Assembly (NCBI GenBank): GCA_020831625.1
Contig: JAFIGD010000002.1
Location: forward strand, 124,001 to 188,000
Length of the DNA stretch: 64,000 bases
DNA from: Verrucomicrobiota bacterium
Lineage (GTDB): Bacteria; Verrucomicrobiota; Kiritimatiellia; SS1-B-03-39; UBA6053
Direction of reading: 5' to 3'
The notes under the pieces are model-generated. The model saw nothing but the letters and a program-made list of their open reading frames with translations. It did no database searches and had not been told where the DNA came from. Shown piece by piece: positions 10,243-21,749 of the stretch; position 1 is the first letter of the stretch; each line of letters starts with the position of its first letter. The position numbers and the translations under genes were made by a program.

Positions 10243-10878
10243 TCGCGATGGTTGCTTTTGCTGAACAGGACAGTTTGCGGAGGGCGGCGCGGCTTGAGGC
10301 GCTTCTGGAGGATGCGGGGATGAGCGGTGAGGCGTCGGATCATGTGTGGATGGCGGAACGGCTGGCGGAGGTGTCTGAGGTGCTGGATCCGGGCGGGGAG
10401 GATTTGCTGACAGAGCGACTGCTGGCGGCGGCGCATTTGCGGGGGTTGAATGAGGGCGCGGCGGCGGCGCGGGTGATGGCGCGGTTTGATTTGTCGGAGT
10501 GCCCGGTGGAGGCGATGCGGGAATTACTGCGGGCGGCTTCGCTTTCGCCGGAGGGCTGGCGGTTTCTTCGCTCGGAGGTGTGCCGACTGGAGCGGCCGGC
10601 GGGTCGGGAGGTGTTGCGCTGGGAGATTGACGGGGCGAAGCTGCTGGAGGTGTCGCGGGTGTGGCACGAGCTGGGGGAGCGGGTGATGTTCCGGCGGCTG
10701 GTGCGGGCGTTTTGCCGCTGGGTGGCCTATCGGGAGGGCAATGTGGAGGTGGTGATCCGCCGGGCGCCTGCGGAGGCGGGGCCGCGGTGGGTGAACGAAT
10801 TGCGCGGGGCGCTTGAGCTTGAATGCGGTGTGGGCGGTCTTCGGGTGGCTCCGCTGATCGCCTGGGAGGGGGAGGGCT

Positions 10879-11904
<1,026 letters not shown>

Positions 11905-11947
11905 GTTTTAGCGGGAACGGCGCGGGGGGGCAATGATTTTTGTTTAA

Positions 11948-13927
11948 CTATTCGCGGGAGAGAATCTCAACCAGATTCTGATTGGAGGCCTGAATGGCGG
12001 GGTAGGCGCCGAAGAGGAGTCCGGTGCCGAAGGATGCGCTGAAGGCGATGGTGACGATGAGGGGGTCGAAGACAATGGGGAAATCGAGGGGCCGGGAGGC
12101 GAGGGCGACCCCGAGGCCGGCAAGGAGGACCCCGGCGAGGCCGCCGACCATGCTGATGATGATGGCTTCGACGAGGAACTGGCGGCGGATGTCCTCGCGG
12201 CGGGCGCCGATGGCGCGGCGGATGCCGATCTCTTTGAGACGTTCGGTGACCGCGGCGAGCATGATGTTCATAATGCCGATGCCGCCGACGACAAGGGAGA
12301 TGGCGCTGATGCTGAGGGCGAGCACGTCGAGGAGTTTCTGGGATTCCTGCTTGGATTTGAGGAGGTCAAGGGGGATGATGAGGTCGTAATCCTCGACACC
12401 CTGGTGGCGGACATCGAGAATGCGGCGGATAGAGCGGCCGGCTTCGGAGAGTCGGTCCTCTTCGGCGAGCTGGACCATGATTTCGTCGAGTTCGCTGCGG
12501 AGGGGGACGTGGGTGAAGCGTGTGGTGACGGACCGGAGGGGGACGAGAATATCGCGGTTGGCGTCGTTGGCGCCGACGGCTTCGAGTTCGGCGGTGTCGA
12601 CGAATCGGTTTTCGAGGACGCCGATGACTTCGAAGGGCTGTCCGCCGAGGAGGAAGGGAAGGCCGAGCATCCCGCCGGGGGTTTCCCCCTCCGGGATCAG
12701 GCCGGAGCCGATGATGGCGAAGCGCTGCTGGCGGAGGTCGTCGAGGGGGTGGAAGTCGTGACCGGCGGCGAGATTGAGGTTGTTGACGTTGAGGTAGTCG
12801 CCGGCGATGCCGCGGACGCGGGCGGCGGCGACGGGGGTGGTGCCGCGCATGACTTCGAGGGAGAGGTCGCGGGCTTTGGCGACGGCGGTGATGTCGGGCA
12901 TGGCCTCCTGAAGAATGCGGGCGTCTTCGCGGGTGAGGCCCATGGAGCCCTGTCCCCGGGCCTGGTGGAGGGCCTGGTCTTCGAGGCGGCGGTCGACAAT
13001 GCGGATGAGGTTGGCGCCGAGGGCGCGGATTTGGTTGGCCTGTTTGAGTTTGCTGCCTTCGGAGAAGGAGGACATGGCGATGACGGACGCGACACCGATG
13101 ATGACGCCGAGCATGGTGAGCGAGGTGCGGAGTTTGTGGGCGAGGAGGCCTTCGCGAAAGCCCATGCGGACCATGTCGCGGAATCCGAGGTTGCCGCGGT
13201 TTTGGATTTCTGCCGGTTCCGAATGTTCGAGGGTTTTGGCGTCGGTCCGCTCGGTGTCGGCGATGATCTTGCCGTCGGACAGGGTGATTTTACGGCGGGC
13301 GTGGTCGGCGATTTTGTTGTCGTGGGTGACGAGCAGAATGGTGTGGCCCTGACCGTTCAGTTCGTCGAGGAGGGCGAGGATTTCTTTGCCGGTTTTGGAG
13401 TCGAGGGCGCCGGTGGGTTCGTCGGCGAAGAGGACTTCGGGCGCGTGGATGAGGGCGCGGGCGATGGCGACGCGCTGGCACTGGCCGCCGGAGAGTTCGT
13501 TGGGTTTGTGGTGGGTGCGGTCTTCGAGGCCGACTTTGGCGGCGATGATCCGGGCCTGCGCGAGGCGTTCGGTCAGGGGAATGCCGGAGTAGGCGAGGGG
13601 GAGGGCGATGTTTTCGAGGACGGTGAGGTTGGGGAGCAGGTTGAATTGCTGGAAAACGAAGCCGATGCGTCGGTTGCGGATTTCGGAGAGCTTGGTGTCG
13701 TTCGCGGCGGACATGTCCTCGCCGGCGAGGTGGTAGGAGCCGGTGGAGAAGCGGTCCAGACAGCCCAGCATGTGCATGAGCGTCGATTTGCCGCTGCCGG
13801 AGGCTCCGACAATGGCGGCGAATTCGCCGCGCTTGACGTCGAGATCGACGCCGTCGAGGGCGTGGACTTCGTGGGTGCCCATGGTGTAGGTTTTGCGGGC
13901 GCCACGGACGCGGATGAGCGGGGTCAT
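11948..13927 (-). CDS. MacB-type ABC exporter, fused ATPase and FtsX-like permease
   Basis: Residues 1 to about 230 are an ABC ATPase: Walker [10 protein letters not shown] (41-49), signature [15 protein letters not shown], Walker [13 protein letters not shown]. Residues 265-290 are a first membrane helix ([20 protein letters not shown]). A periplasmic MacB-PCD domain follows, then three C-terminal helices of the FtsX domain with the conserved cytosolic [10 protein letters not shown] loop. At 659 residues it matches MacB, an outward mechanotransmission transporter. It is the last gene of a three-gene operon and overlaps the upstream adaptor by 4 bp. The cargo is unknown, and no TolC-like outer-membrane channel is nearby. 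Confidence 0.92.
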   Translation of the reverse strand: MTPLIRVRGARKTYTMGTHEVHALDGVDLDVKRGEFAAIVGASGSGKSTLMHMLGCLDRFSTGSYHLAGEDMSAANDTKLSEIRNRRIGFVFQQFNLLPNLTVLENIALPLAYSGIPLTERLAQARIIAAKVGLEDRTHHKPNELSGGQCQRVAIARALIHAPEVLFADEPTGALDSKTGKEILALLDELNGQGHTILLVTHDNKIADHARRKITLSDGKIIADTERTDAKTLEHSEPAEIQNRGNLGFRDMVRMGFREGLLAHKLRTSLTMLGVIIGVASVIAMSSFSEGSKLKQANQIRALGANLIRIVDRRLEDQALHQARGQGSMGLTREDARILQEAMPDITAVAKARDLSLEVMRGTTPVAAARVRGIAGDYLNVNNLNLAAGHDFHPLDDLRQQRFAIIGSGLIPEGETPGGMLGLPFLLGGQPFEVIGVLENRFVDTAELEAVGANDANRDILVPLRSVTTRFTHVPLRSELDEIMVQLAEEDRLSEAGRSIRRILDVRHQGVEDYDLIIPLDLLKSKQESQKLLDVLALSISAISLVVGGIGIMNIMLAAVTERLKEIGIRRAIGARREDIRRQFLVEAIIISMVGGLAGVLLAGLGVALASRPLDFPIVFDPLIVTIAFSASFGTGLLFGAYPAIQASNQNLVEILSRE

Positions 13928-15207
13928 GGTGTTTCCTCCTCCGCGAGATGAATGACAACGGAGGCGGTCATGCCGGGCATGGCACCGAGGTCGCGGGTGT
14001 CGACAGCGATTTCCGCGAGGAACTGAGCCTGCTGGGCGGGCGGGGCCTGGCGGTAAATGGGGGTGAGGTCCATGCGGTCGAGGCCGAGGGCGCTGACGGT
14101 GGTGACGCTTCCTTTCAGCACGTGTTCCGGAAAGGCGGTGAGGCGGACTTCGGCTTTTAGGCCGGGCCGGAGATAGAGGATGTCGCTTTCGTGAATGAGC
14201 ACGCGGAGATTCAGCTGGTCGGGATCGACAATCTCGCCGAGCACGTTGTCGGTCCAGGTTTGGCGGCCGACTTCGATGGTGTCCCAGGATCGGTTGCGCC
14301 AGTTGAGGCTGCGGGTGAGGCGGAGGATGCCGGCGGCGGGGCTGAAAACCTCCGCTTTTTCGAGTTCCTCCATCCGGTCCTCCAGCACTTCCCGCTGGTG
14401 GCCGAGTTGCAGGCGGACGCCGGCGATTTCCGTGTCTTTGGCCGCGACTTCCCGCTGGTGGCGGCGGAGGCTGCGTTCGACGATCTCGCGGTTTTGATCG
14501 ACGGCGCTCTGAAGCGAGAGGCGCTCCTCCTCCATGAGCGGGCGGGTTTCGAGTTCGAACTGGGTGCGCCGTTCATCCAGCAGCGCCTCAGCGGCGATGA
14601 CCTCGCGTTCAAAGCTGTCAAGGGATGTGGCGGGAGCGAAGTTGCGTTCGACCAGTTCCCGCTGACGCTGGAGGCGCTCCCGGCGGTCTTCGAGATCAAG
14701 CTCGGCGGTTTCGATGGAGAGGGTGAGCAACCGACGCTCTTCCGGGCGGAGTCCTTCGCTGCGGATGCGCAGGGCGAGTTCGGCGTGGGCGAGTTCTGCC
14801 CGTTCACGGACGCTGATCGCGTTGTAGGTTTGCACGAGGATTTGACGTTCGGATTCGACCGATTCGAGTTCTTCAAGGCGGTTCTCGATTTGTTCCTCCT
14901 GGGATTCGATGCGGCTGCGGATCTCTTCGGGATCGAAGGCGAAAACGAGGTCACCCTCGGCGACCCGTGATCCGTCCGCAGCGACATGTGAAAGATGTCC
15001 GTTGAGCGGAGAAAGGACCCGGGCCAGGACGGCGGGATCGAGGACCCCGACTTCAAAAAGGCGGTCGCGCGGGGTTTCGGCGCGAACCGGCCGTTCGCGG
15101 GGCGGCGCGGGAGGGGTGCGCAGGACCTTGACGACGATGGCGGCGGTCAGCAGGATCAGGAGTCCGCCGAACAGGCGGAGGCGGTTCAGGAATTTGGAGG
15201 ACTTCAT
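13924..15207 (-). CDS. HlyD/MacA-type periplasmic adaptor subunit
   Basis: The 427-residue protein has one N-terminal membrane anchor (LFGGLLILLTAAIVVKVL). Next comes a short lipoyl half-motif ending SRVAEGDLVFAFDPEEIRSRI, and a long coiled coil (about residues 85-275) rich in Glu, Arg and Leu. The returning lipoyl strand (VFSPAAGILRL) and a beta-barrel ([25 protein letters not shown]...) complete the fold. This is the membrane fusion protein layout. Both ends overlap neighbours by 4 bp (the 864-residue adaptor upstream, MacB downstream), which argues for one assembled exporter. Confidence 0.88.
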   Translation of the reverse strand: MKSSKFLNRLRLFGGLLILLTAAIVVKVLRTPPAPPRERPVRAETPRDRLFEVGVLDPAVLARVLSPLNGHLSHVAADGSRVAEGDLVFAFDPEEIRSRIESQEEQIENRLEELESVESERQILVQTYNAISVRERAELAHAELALRIRSEGLRPEERRLLTLSIETAELDLEDRRERLQRQRELVERNFAPATSLDSFEREVIAAEALLDERRTQFELETRPLMEEERLSLQSAVDQNREIVERSLRRHQREVAAKDTEIAGVRLQLGHQREVLEDRMEELEKAEVFSPAAGILRLTRSLNWRNRSWDTIEVGRQTWTDNVLGEIVDPDQLNLRVLIHESDILYLRPGLKAEVRLTAFPEHVLKGSVTTVSALGLDRMDLTPIYRQAPPAQQAQFLAEIAVDTRDLGAMPGMTASVVIHLAEEETP

Positions 15208-17798
15208 TGGCTGTCCCTCCTGAACGGAAAGATCACATGGGCGATAGCTCCCGGTTTGAGGGGGCGCTCGGAGACATTCCGCAGGATAACCTCCACATCA
15301 ATCACGTGTTCAAGGGGCGGTTCAAGATTGGCATACACGCCGGCACGCAGGTTGGGAATGGTGGCGGGGACCAGGATTTCGCTGAGATTGCGGATACTGC
15401 CGGTCCACAGCTGGGAGCCTTCGCTGGGGATACGGACCTGGACGGGCATGTTGTGTTTAAGAAAGCGAATGTACCGCTCGGAAACCTGAACGCGCACCAC
15501 CATGCGGTCGGAGTCCGAAATACTCATGAGGTGCGAGTTGCTCCAGACGTTCATTCCTGTCCGGATTTTTGACACCGTCACTCCGTCGAAAAGATTCTCA
15601 TACTTCAATAATCCGTCTGATTCGGCGCGGATGACCATCGCCTTCAAATCGTCTTGACGGTTTGCAAGCCGCTCCTCCCGGCTCCGTTCGATGCGCTGTT
15701 GGCGCCGGAAGTGGGCTTCCGCATTGGCAATCTCACGGCGGAACCGGTTCTCGAGTTCGCTCAACCGGGATTCCTGCCGCGCCAGCTCCAGATTGGCCTG
15801 ACTGCGCTCAAGTTCCGTGGAGGTCTCTTCTGCCAGAGCGAGCCGGATTTCAGCTTGTTCGAGGCTGATGCGGCGGTGCTGAACATCCCGTTGCCGGCGG
15901 CGCAGCTCGGTGGGCGCGGTGAGATCGGGATTGGCTTGGGCCCTTTGCAGCTCACGTTCGGCGGCCGCCAGTTGAATCCGCGCGGTGGTTTCCTCCAGTT
16001 GCGCCTGATGTAATTGACTGGTGCTCAGCGAAAGATCAAGTTGTTCGACTTCCAGGCGACGAATTTCCAGCTGATTGCGGGCGCTGGCGATCTGGAATGC
16101 CGCCTCCCGGCGGCGCAGGGCCAGATTCTCCTCCGCGGATTCCCGGTTGCTGATCCTGCGGGTTAAATCATCCTCCGCGTCCCGAAGTCGACTGGTGATG
16201 TTTTCGCTGTCCAACTCGGCAAGGATGTCCCCTTTCTGCACGTAGGTGTCTTCGGGCGCGAGGCGGGTGATCCGAAGATCCCACGCCCGCACGGACGGGG
16301 CATTCACGGCAATGCTTTCCAACGGAATCAGCGCGCCGCTGGCGGTGACCCGATCGCCGGAAATCGCGTCCAGATCCGCGTCCCCCTCCTCCAGCCAGTC
16401 CCCGTCCGCAGAAAGGCCCCGTAACGGAAAGTCACGGTCCTGCAGTATGAAGCGGGTTCCGGAAGCGACTCCGTTGACCGGCGTGAACACACCGTTCACG
16501 CTGATGTGGTGATTCCCGTCTCGCATTCGGACCCATTCCAGAGGGACGGACGGTCCGATAATCGGCGCGGCGGTACGGATTTTGGCGGTGCCGAACACTC
16601 CGAAAGGAATGCCTTCGGGAAGCTCGTCGAGAACAATGACGGTATCAAACACCATTACGCCGGTTTCGGCGGAGGCGTCGCCCTGGGTTCGGCGGTCGGT
16701 TTCGGAAATATCCCGGGGCAGCGGGGAAATGCTGTGAATCCGGCCGATGAATTCCCGGTCCGGGACCGGGTTCAGGGTGACCCGGGCGGAGTCGCCAACC
16801 CGGAAGAGAGAACGTTGCTCCTCCGGAATGCGGCCCTGCAGTGCCAGGCTTTCCGGATCGGGAATTTCAACCAGGGCCATGCCCCGCGCGGGCTTTCCGC
16901 CGGAGGCGAGTTCGCGTTTGAGTCGGGGGGTGTAAATCAGAACGCCGCTGGACGGCGCGGTCAGCCTGCCATGCCGGAGTTCCTCTTCAACCTCGGCCTG
17001 CTCGCGTTCGAGATTGTTGAGGCGTCTGTCGGTGGTTCGGGTTTCAATGCGGAGAATTTCCCGTTGCGATTCGATCTCCAGTTCCAGTTTTTCAATTTCC
17101 AGATTCAGATTTTCGATACGAAGTTCATTGATCCGCAGGGTGCGGGTTGTTGCGGGCAGGGAGGCGGAGCGCAGTCGGTTTTCGGCAAAGGCGGTTCGCG
17201 CCTGTTGGAGCGCCAGTTCGGTTTCCGCCCGCTCGAGGGTGCCCGGAGAAACCAACTCCCGTTCCAGCCGGTCCCGGGCGATGTCCCGCTCATTTTGCAC
17301 CGCCTCGCGGTTGCGCAGTGCGACATCCAATCTGCTTTTGGCAATGGCCACATCTTCCGGTCGCGGAAGGGCTTTCAGATACTCCCGCCGCGCCCGAAGG
17401 ACCTCGCGCTGGGATTCCAGGGCCGATTTTTGGTCCTCCAGCCCCAGAATCCTTTGCTGAATCCGGCCGAGCTGAACCTCAATCTGATTTTGCGTCTCGG
17501 CGAGATTGCGCTCTATGCTCCGCTGACGGTTCAGTGGCGCGGTGAGGTCGAATTCGAACACGGTATCGCCCTTTTTGACCAGAGATCCTTCGGGCAGCCG
17601 GAAGGTGAACTGGGGCCAGCGGATGGGATTCTCAATGATAACCTGTTCGCGGGCAAAGGTTTGAACGCGGATTGTGAGAGAGGGGTGTGCTTCCTCCCGT
17701 TCAAGTACAGAGGCTTGCGTCCCGGCGAGAACGGGGGAAAAGGCGTGGCAAAGCCCTGACGCGGCCAGGGCGGTGATCATAGTCCGAAGCGAAAACAT
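15204..17798 (-). CDS. Unusual tandem (double) HlyD-like periplasmic adaptor, 864 residues
   Basis: Two complete adaptor-like units are fused. A signal peptide covers residues 1-26. Unit 1: lipoyl strand with LVKKGDTVFEFDL (73-85), coiled coil about 87-275, return strand RLTAPSSGVLIYT, barrel 316-410. Unit 2: YVQKGDILAELD (519-530), coiled coil about 531-720, return strand with RAESDGLLKYENLFDG, barrel 766-860. Family members normally carry one unit of 350-450 residues. It is the first gene of the MacB operon and overlaps the second adaptor by 4 bp. It could supply two of the adaptor positions around MacB or form a longer channel. Confidence 0.85.
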   Translation of the reverse strand: MFSLRTMITALAASGLCHAFSPVLAGTQASVLEREEAHPSLTIRVQTFAREQVIIENPIRWPQFTFRLPEGSLVKKGDTVFEFDLTAPLNRQRSIERNLAETQNQIEVQLGRIQQRILGLEDQKSALESQREVLRARREYLKALPRPEDVAIAKSRLDVALRNREAVQNERDIARDRLERELVSPGTLERAETELALQQARTAFAENRLRSASLPATTRTLRINELRIENLNLEIEKLELEIESQREILRIETRTTDRRLNNLEREQAEVEEELRHGRLTAPSSGVLIYTPRLKRELASGGKPARGMALVEIPDPESLALQGRIPEEQRSLFRVGDSARVTLNPVPDREFIGRIHSISPLPRDISETDRRTQGDASAETGVMVFDTVIVLDELPEGIPFGVFGTAKIRTAAPIIGPSVPLEWVRMRDGNHHISVNGVFTPVNGVASGTRFILQDRDFPLRGLSADGDWLEEGDADLDAISGDRVTASGALIPLESIAVNAPSVRAWDLRITRLAPEDTYVQKGDILAELDSENITSRLRDAEDDLTRRISNRESAEENLALRRREAAFQIASARNQLEIRRLEVEQLDLSLSTSQLHQAQLEETTARIQLAAAERELQRAQANPDLTAPTELRRRQRDVQHRRISLEQAEIRLALAEETSTELERSQANLELARQESRLSELENRFRREIANAEAHFRRQQRIERSREERLANRQDDLKAMVIRAESDGLLKYENLFDGVTVSKIRTGMNVWSNSHLMSISDSDRMVVRVQVSERYIRFLKHNMPVQVRIPSEGSQLWTGSIRNLSEILVPATIPNLRAGVYANLEPPLEHVIDVEVILRNVSERPLKPGAIAHVIFPFRRDSQ

Positions 17799-17922
17799 GT
17801 GGGGAATTAACGTCGTTTTTTCTCACAAAATTGCAAGGCTAAAGCGCGGGAAATTGTCCTCGCTGAAGAGTGATTCCGGCTTGGAGATTGAAATTCGGGC
17901 GGCGGGGCGGTAAGTGAGGGGC

Positions 17923-19053
17923 ATGGATGATGTGCAAAAAATCAATGTGCTGGATTTGAGCCTGGCCGAACTGACCGGTCAGGTGAATGCCTGGGGGCAG
18001 CCGGCGTTTCGGGCGAAGCAGCTCTACCGTCAGTTGTGGGTGTTGCTGGCGGACGATTTTGATCAGATGTCGGATTTGCCGGCGGCGTTCCGGTCGTTTT
18101 TGAAGGAGCATGCCTGTATTTCGACCTTGCGGTTGCTGAAGGTGTACCGCGGGGACGGAGGACTGACACGCAAGGCGGTATTTGCACTGCCGGGGAATGA
18201 GACCATCGAGGCGGTGCTGATGGTGTATCCAGACCGGGCGACCGTGTGCGTGAGCAGTCAGGCGGGCTGTCCCATGGGCTGCGTGTTCTGCGCGACCGCG
18301 AAGCTGGGTTTCATGAAGGATTTATCGCCGGGCGACATCGCGCATCAGGTTTTGTGGGCGCAGCGGATGCTTCGGGAGATTCCGGAGGATGTGGATGAGG
18401 AGGGGATGGCGAAGCATCGGCTGGATTCGGTGGAGCGGGTGCCGGGCCGCCTGACCAACGCGGTGTTCATGGGAATGGGCGAGCCGTTCAACAATTACAC
18501 CAACTGGCGGGCCTCGGTGGAGCGGCTGCACGATCCGGACGGCTTTAATTTCGGGGCGCGCAATTTCACGGTGTCCACAGTGGGGCTGATTCCGGGAATC
18601 CGCAAGCTGACAGAGGATCCGCTACAAATCAATCTGGCGATCAGTCTGCACGCGGCGGACGATGAGATCCGCTCGGCGATGATGCCGGTGAACCGCCGTT
18701 ATCCGGTGGGGGATCTGATTGACGCCGTGCGCGAGTATACGGACAAGACCCATCGGCGGGTGTCGTTTGAGTATGTGCTCATCGAGGGGAAGAACGACGA
18801 TTTGCATGAGGCTCAAAAGCTGGCGGATGTGCTGCTGGCGAAAGGGAAGTTCCCCATGCATGTGAACCTGATCCCGCTGAATCCGGTGGACGACATCGGC
18901 ATGACCCGCAGCAGCCGCGAGCGGGTCAACGCCTTCCGCAACTACCTGGAGTCGCGCGGCGTGCCCGCCACGGTGCGGATTCAGCGCGGGGTCGACATCA
19001 ACGCCGCCTGCGGACAGCTCGCCGGCGACGCCGCCAAAGCCCTGTCAGCGTAA
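17923..19053 (+). CDS. rlmN: Dual-specificity 23S rRNA/tRNA adenine-C2 methyltransferase RlmN
   Basis: RlmN is a radical-SAM enzyme that methylates A2503 of 23S rRNA and A37 of some tRNAs. The cluster-binding motif CPMGCVFC gives Cys116, Cys120 and Cys123. The substrate loop GMGEPFNNY, the FTVSTVGLIPGI block and a C-terminal Cys in GVDINAACGQLAG (the methyl-carrier position) are all present. The ATG at 17923 follows GAGGGGC, a good ribosome-binding site; a GTG at 17914 is the alternative. Between the [4Fe-4S] motif and GMGEPF there is an acidic insertion of about 20 residues. Confidence 0.95.
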   Translation: MDDVQKINVLDLSLAELTGQVNAWGQPAFRAKQLYRQLWVLLADDFDQMSDLPAAFRSFLKEHACISTLRLLKVYRGDGGLTRKAVFALPGNETIEAVLMVYPDRATVCVSSQAGCPMGCVFCATAKLGFMKDLSPGDIAHQVLWAQRMLREIPEDVDEEGMAKHRLDSVERVPGRLTNAVFMGMGEPFNNYTNWRASVERLHDPDGFNFGARNFTVSTVGLIPGIRKLTEDPLQINLAISLHAADDEIRSAMMPVNRRYPVGDLIDAVREYTDKTHRRVSFEYVLIEGKNDDLHEAQKLADVLLAKGKFPMHVNLIPLNPVDDIGMTRSSRERVNAFRNYLESRGVPATVRIQRGVDINAACGQLAGDAAKALSA

Positions 19054-19060
19054 TCACGTG

Positions 19061-19110
19061 TTTTCCGAGGTTCGGAAAATCGGATCGCCCTTTTTCCGAG
19101 TGTCGGAAAA
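19061..19110. repeat. Pair of TTTTCCGA-N3-TCGGAAAA palindromes, 31 bp apart
   Basis: Perfect hairpins at 19061-19079 and 19092-19110 lie directly after the rlmN stop and before the convergent methyltransferase gene. They may act as a bidirectional terminator or be members of a repeat family also seen at 46343-46422 and 62290-62336. Confidence 0.85.
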
Positions 19111-19184
19111 TACGCAGTACCGCTTTTTGCTTGATGCCCCCCTTTTTTTCGCACCCGAATAATTTCGGGGAATGCAAGGGGCCG

Positions 19185-19907
19185 CTATCCCAGGGACGTT
19201 CCATGCAAAAGCGACGCGCAGCCAAAAAAGAGATCTCTGTATTCCACCTGGAAGCCCTCTTCCTGAAGGATATGCTGGAACATTCGGCAGTTTTGGAATT
19301 CCCTGGTGTAAGCACCCAGCATCCGGTAGTTGTCGGGGTTGCCTAAAAAAAGCCGTCCCAGAATTGGGATGATCCTGTTCAGGTAGAAAAGATAGGGTGC
19401 GCGAAGCGCCGGAGCAGCGGGTATGGATATTTCTACAAAGGAAAATGCCCCCCGGGCTTTCAGCAAACGTTTCAGCATGACCGCAAGGGCCTTCAACCCT
19501 TTTTCGTCCAGTGTTTTAAGTCCAAAAGTACACACCACCGCATCGAACGGGGCATCCGGCGGAAGCGTTGTGAGGACATCCGCTGTGAGCACCTCTACCT
19601 TGGCTCCTTTGAACTTCATCGCTTTTTTTTGGGCACCGGCGCACATGCAGGGAGAAAAATCCACCCCGGTGAGGCGGGAAAACTGCGGATGGTGGTGGCG
19701 AAGATATTTCCAACTTTCCCCCATCCCGCACATCAAATCGCAAACGCGCCCCCCCTCCCGTAACGACAAACGTTTTACAGCCTCACAGCGCCATCGCTCA
19801 CTGAATCCGAATGAGGTCACCGAGTTCATAACCCCGTAGGTAGAGGACATTTCTTCAAAAAGGTCCCGTACAAAAGCGGTGTCGTGATGTACTTCTACCC
19901 GTTTCAT
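19185..19907 (-). CDS. UbiE/MenG-like class I SAM-dependent methyltransferase
   Basis: The 240-residue protein has the N-terminal FVRDLFEEMSSTYGVMNSVTSFGFSERWR block typical of UbiE/MenG quinone methyltransferases. The SAM motif follows as VCDLMCGMGESW (where the family has DxxxGTG), then GVDFSPCMC and the FGLKTLDEKG motif (compare FGLRN in UbiE). The C-terminal part includes a hydrophobic YLFYLNRIIPILGRLF segment, seen in this family. A quinone or other lipid substrate is plausible. The Cys-rich motif I is a deviation, so a specialised relative is possible. No menaquinone genes are adjacent. Confidence 0.75.
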   Translation of the reverse strand: MKRVEVHHDTAFVRDLFEEMSSTYGVMNSVTSFGFSERWRCEAVKRLSLREGGRVCDLMCGMGESWKYLRHHHPQFSRLTGVDFSPCMCAGAQKKAMKFKGAKVEVLTADVLTTLPPDAPFDAVVCTFGLKTLDEKGLKALAVMLKRLLKARGAFSFVEISIPAAPALRAPYLFYLNRIIPILGRLFLGNPDNYRMLGAYTREFQNCRMFQHILQEEGFQVEYRDLFFGCASLLHGTSLG

Positions 19908-19921
19908 CGAAGGGATCTTAT

Positions 19922-21562
19922 TTAGTTCTTCAGCACATCTGCGACCAGGGACTCGGCTTCGGTCTGGATGCGGGCGAGGTGGGCTTCGTCGATGAAGCTT
20001 TCCGCGTAGATTTTGTAGATGTCCTCGGTGCCGGAGGGGCGGGCGGCGAACCAGCCGTTTTGGGTGATGACTTTGAGGCCGCCGATGGCGGCGTTGTTGC
20101 CGGGGGCGCGGGTGAGGGCTTTGAGGACGGGTTCGCCGGCGAGGGTGTCGGCCTTGAAATCCTCGGGGGAGAGGCTGGCGAGTTTTTTACGCATGGGGGC
20201 GTCGGCGGGGGCGTCTTTGCGTCCGTAGCAGGGGGAGCCGTGCTTCGCGGCAAGCTCGGCGTAGTGTTCGCCGGGGTCCTTGCCGGTGACGGCGGTGATT
20301 TCGGCGGCGAGGAGGCAGAGGAGGATGCCGTCTTTGTCGGTGGACCAGGCGGTGCCGTCTTTGCGGAGGAAGGAGGCTCCGGCGCTTTCCTCCCCGCCGA
20401 AGCCGTAGGAGCCGTCGCTGAGGCCGGGCACAAACCACTTGAAGCCGACGGGAACTTCGGCGAGGTCGCGGCCCAGACCGGCGGCGACTCGGTCGATCAT
20501 GGAACTGGAGACGAGTGTTTTGCCGATTTTAGCGTCGGCGGCCCATTGCAGCCGGTGGGTGAAGAGGTACTGAATGGCGACGGCGAGGTAGTGGTTGGGG
20601 TTCATGAGCCCGCAGGAGCGGACGACAATGCCGTGGCGGTCTGCGTCGGGATCGGACCCGAAGGCGAGATCGTAGTCGTCTTTGAGATCGATGAGTCCGG
20701 CCATGGCCCAGGGGCTGCTGCAGTCCATGCGGATTTTACCGTCGCGGTCGATGTGCATGAAGCCGAAAGAGGCGTCCCAGGCGGGGTTGACGTTGGTGAG
20801 GTTGAGTTTGTAGCGTTCGGCGATGGGGGCCCAGTAGTCGAGGGAGGCCCCTCCGAGGGGATCGACGGCGAGTTTGAGGCCGGAGTTGGCGACCGCGTCG
20901 AGGTCGAGAATGTTCGCGAGGTCCTCGACGTAGGGGGTGAGGAAATCGGTTTCGACGAGCAGTCCCTGTTTGCGGGCCTGGGCGAGGGTGATGCGGTTGA
21001 CGTCTTCGAGATCGGTTTCCAGAATGGCATTGGCGCGGTCCTGAATCCAGGAGGTGGCGTCGCTGTCGGCGGGACCGCCGTGGGGCGGGTTGTATTTGAG
21101 CCCGCCGTCCTGCGGAGGATTGTGGGACGGGGTGATGAGAATGCCGTCGGCTTTGTCGGTGTGGACGAGATTGTGGGCGATGATGGCGCGGGAAATGGCC
21201 GGAGTGGGGGTGGGACGCCGGCCGCGCTGGACGTGAACGGCGACCCGGTTGGCGGTGAGGACTTCGAGGGTGGTGACCCAGGCGGCTTCGGAGAGGGCAT
21301 GGGTGTCCATGCCGAGGAGGAGAGGGCCGTCAACCCCGCTGCGCTGACGGTATTCGCTGGTCGCCTGGGCGATGGCGAGAATATGGTTTTCGTTGAAGCG
21401 GGCGTCGGAGGAGGAGCCCCGGTGGCCGGAGGTGCCGAAACTGACGCGCTGGATCTCGTTGGCGGGATCGGGATGGAGTGTATAGTAGTCGGCGACGATG
21501 CGCGCGACGTTGGGGATGTGTTCGGGCGGGACAGGTTTGCCGGCAAGGGGATGCGTGCTCAT
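19922..21562 (-). CDS. pgm: Phosphoglucomutase (alpha-D-glucose phosphate-specific)
   Basis: The 546-residue enzyme interconverts glucose-1-phosphate and glucose-6-phosphate. GTSGHRGSS at residues 43-51 and the phosphoserine loop [12 protein letters not shown] (Ser146) define the bacterial Pgm family. The metal-binding loop DPDADRHGI, the sugar-binding [10 protein letters not shown] and the C-terminal phosphate loop [15 protein letters not shown] follow in order. Length agrees with E. coli Pgm. It lies 14 bp downstream of the methyltransferase start on the same strand and is divergent from the glycerate kinase gene. Confidence 0.96.
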   Translation of the reverse strand: MSTHPLAGKPVPPEHIPNVARIVADYYTLHPDPANEIQRVSFGTSGHRGSSSDARFNENHILAIAQATSEYRQRSGVDGPLLLGMDTHALSEAAWVTTLEVLTANRVAVHVQRGRRPTPTPAISRAIIAHNLVHTDKADGILITPSHNPPQDGGLKYNPPHGGPADSDATSWIQDRANAILETDLEDVNRITLAQARKQGLLVETDFLTPYVEDLANILDLDAVANSGLKLAVDPLGGASLDYWAPIAERYKLNLTNVNPAWDASFGFMHIDRDGKIRMDCSSPWAMAGLIDLKDDYDLAFGSDPDADRHGIVVRSCGLMNPNHYLAVAIQYLFTHRLQWAADAKIGKTLVSSSMIDRVAAGLGRDLAEVPVGFKWFVPGLSDGSYGFGGEESAGASFLRKDGTAWSTDKDGILLCLLAAEITAVTGKDPGEHYAELAAKHGSPCYGRKDAPADAPMRKKLASLSPEDFKADTLAGEPVLKALTRAPGNNAAIGGLKVITQNGWFAARPSGTEDIYKIYAESFIDEAHLARIQTEAESLVADVLKN

Positions 21563-21676
21563 ATGTTGCTTTCAGTAAAAGGTTGCTCCCGTTTCGTAGC
21601 AGGAGAGAGGAATGAGAACCAGTCAAAATCAAGCTGAACTGAACGGAAATACAAAAATGTAGTAAAATATTTCATT

Positions 21677-21699
21677 TAAAATAACAGGTATTTTAAAGA
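21677..21699. repeat. Palindromic element identical to 9647-9669
   Basis: TAAAATA-ACAGG-TATTTTA plus AAGA occurs in the pgm/glycerate kinase divergent intergenic region. It is an exact copy of the element in front of nrdR. Confidence 0.75.
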
Positions 21700-21749
21700 A
21701 TTTTGATTGTGAGTGGACAGGAAGGCGGGATGGGATTAGGAATTCGGGT

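Noticed and set aside
12404-13951. 515-codon plus-strand frame opposite the MacB gene
   Set aside because: Antisense to conserved ABC ATPase motifs, with biased low-complexity composition.
19061-19110. Evenly spaced palindromes as a small CRISPR array
   Set aside because: Only two or three units per locus, the repeated part is a short palindrome, and spacers are 12-18 bp and partly related. No cas genes.
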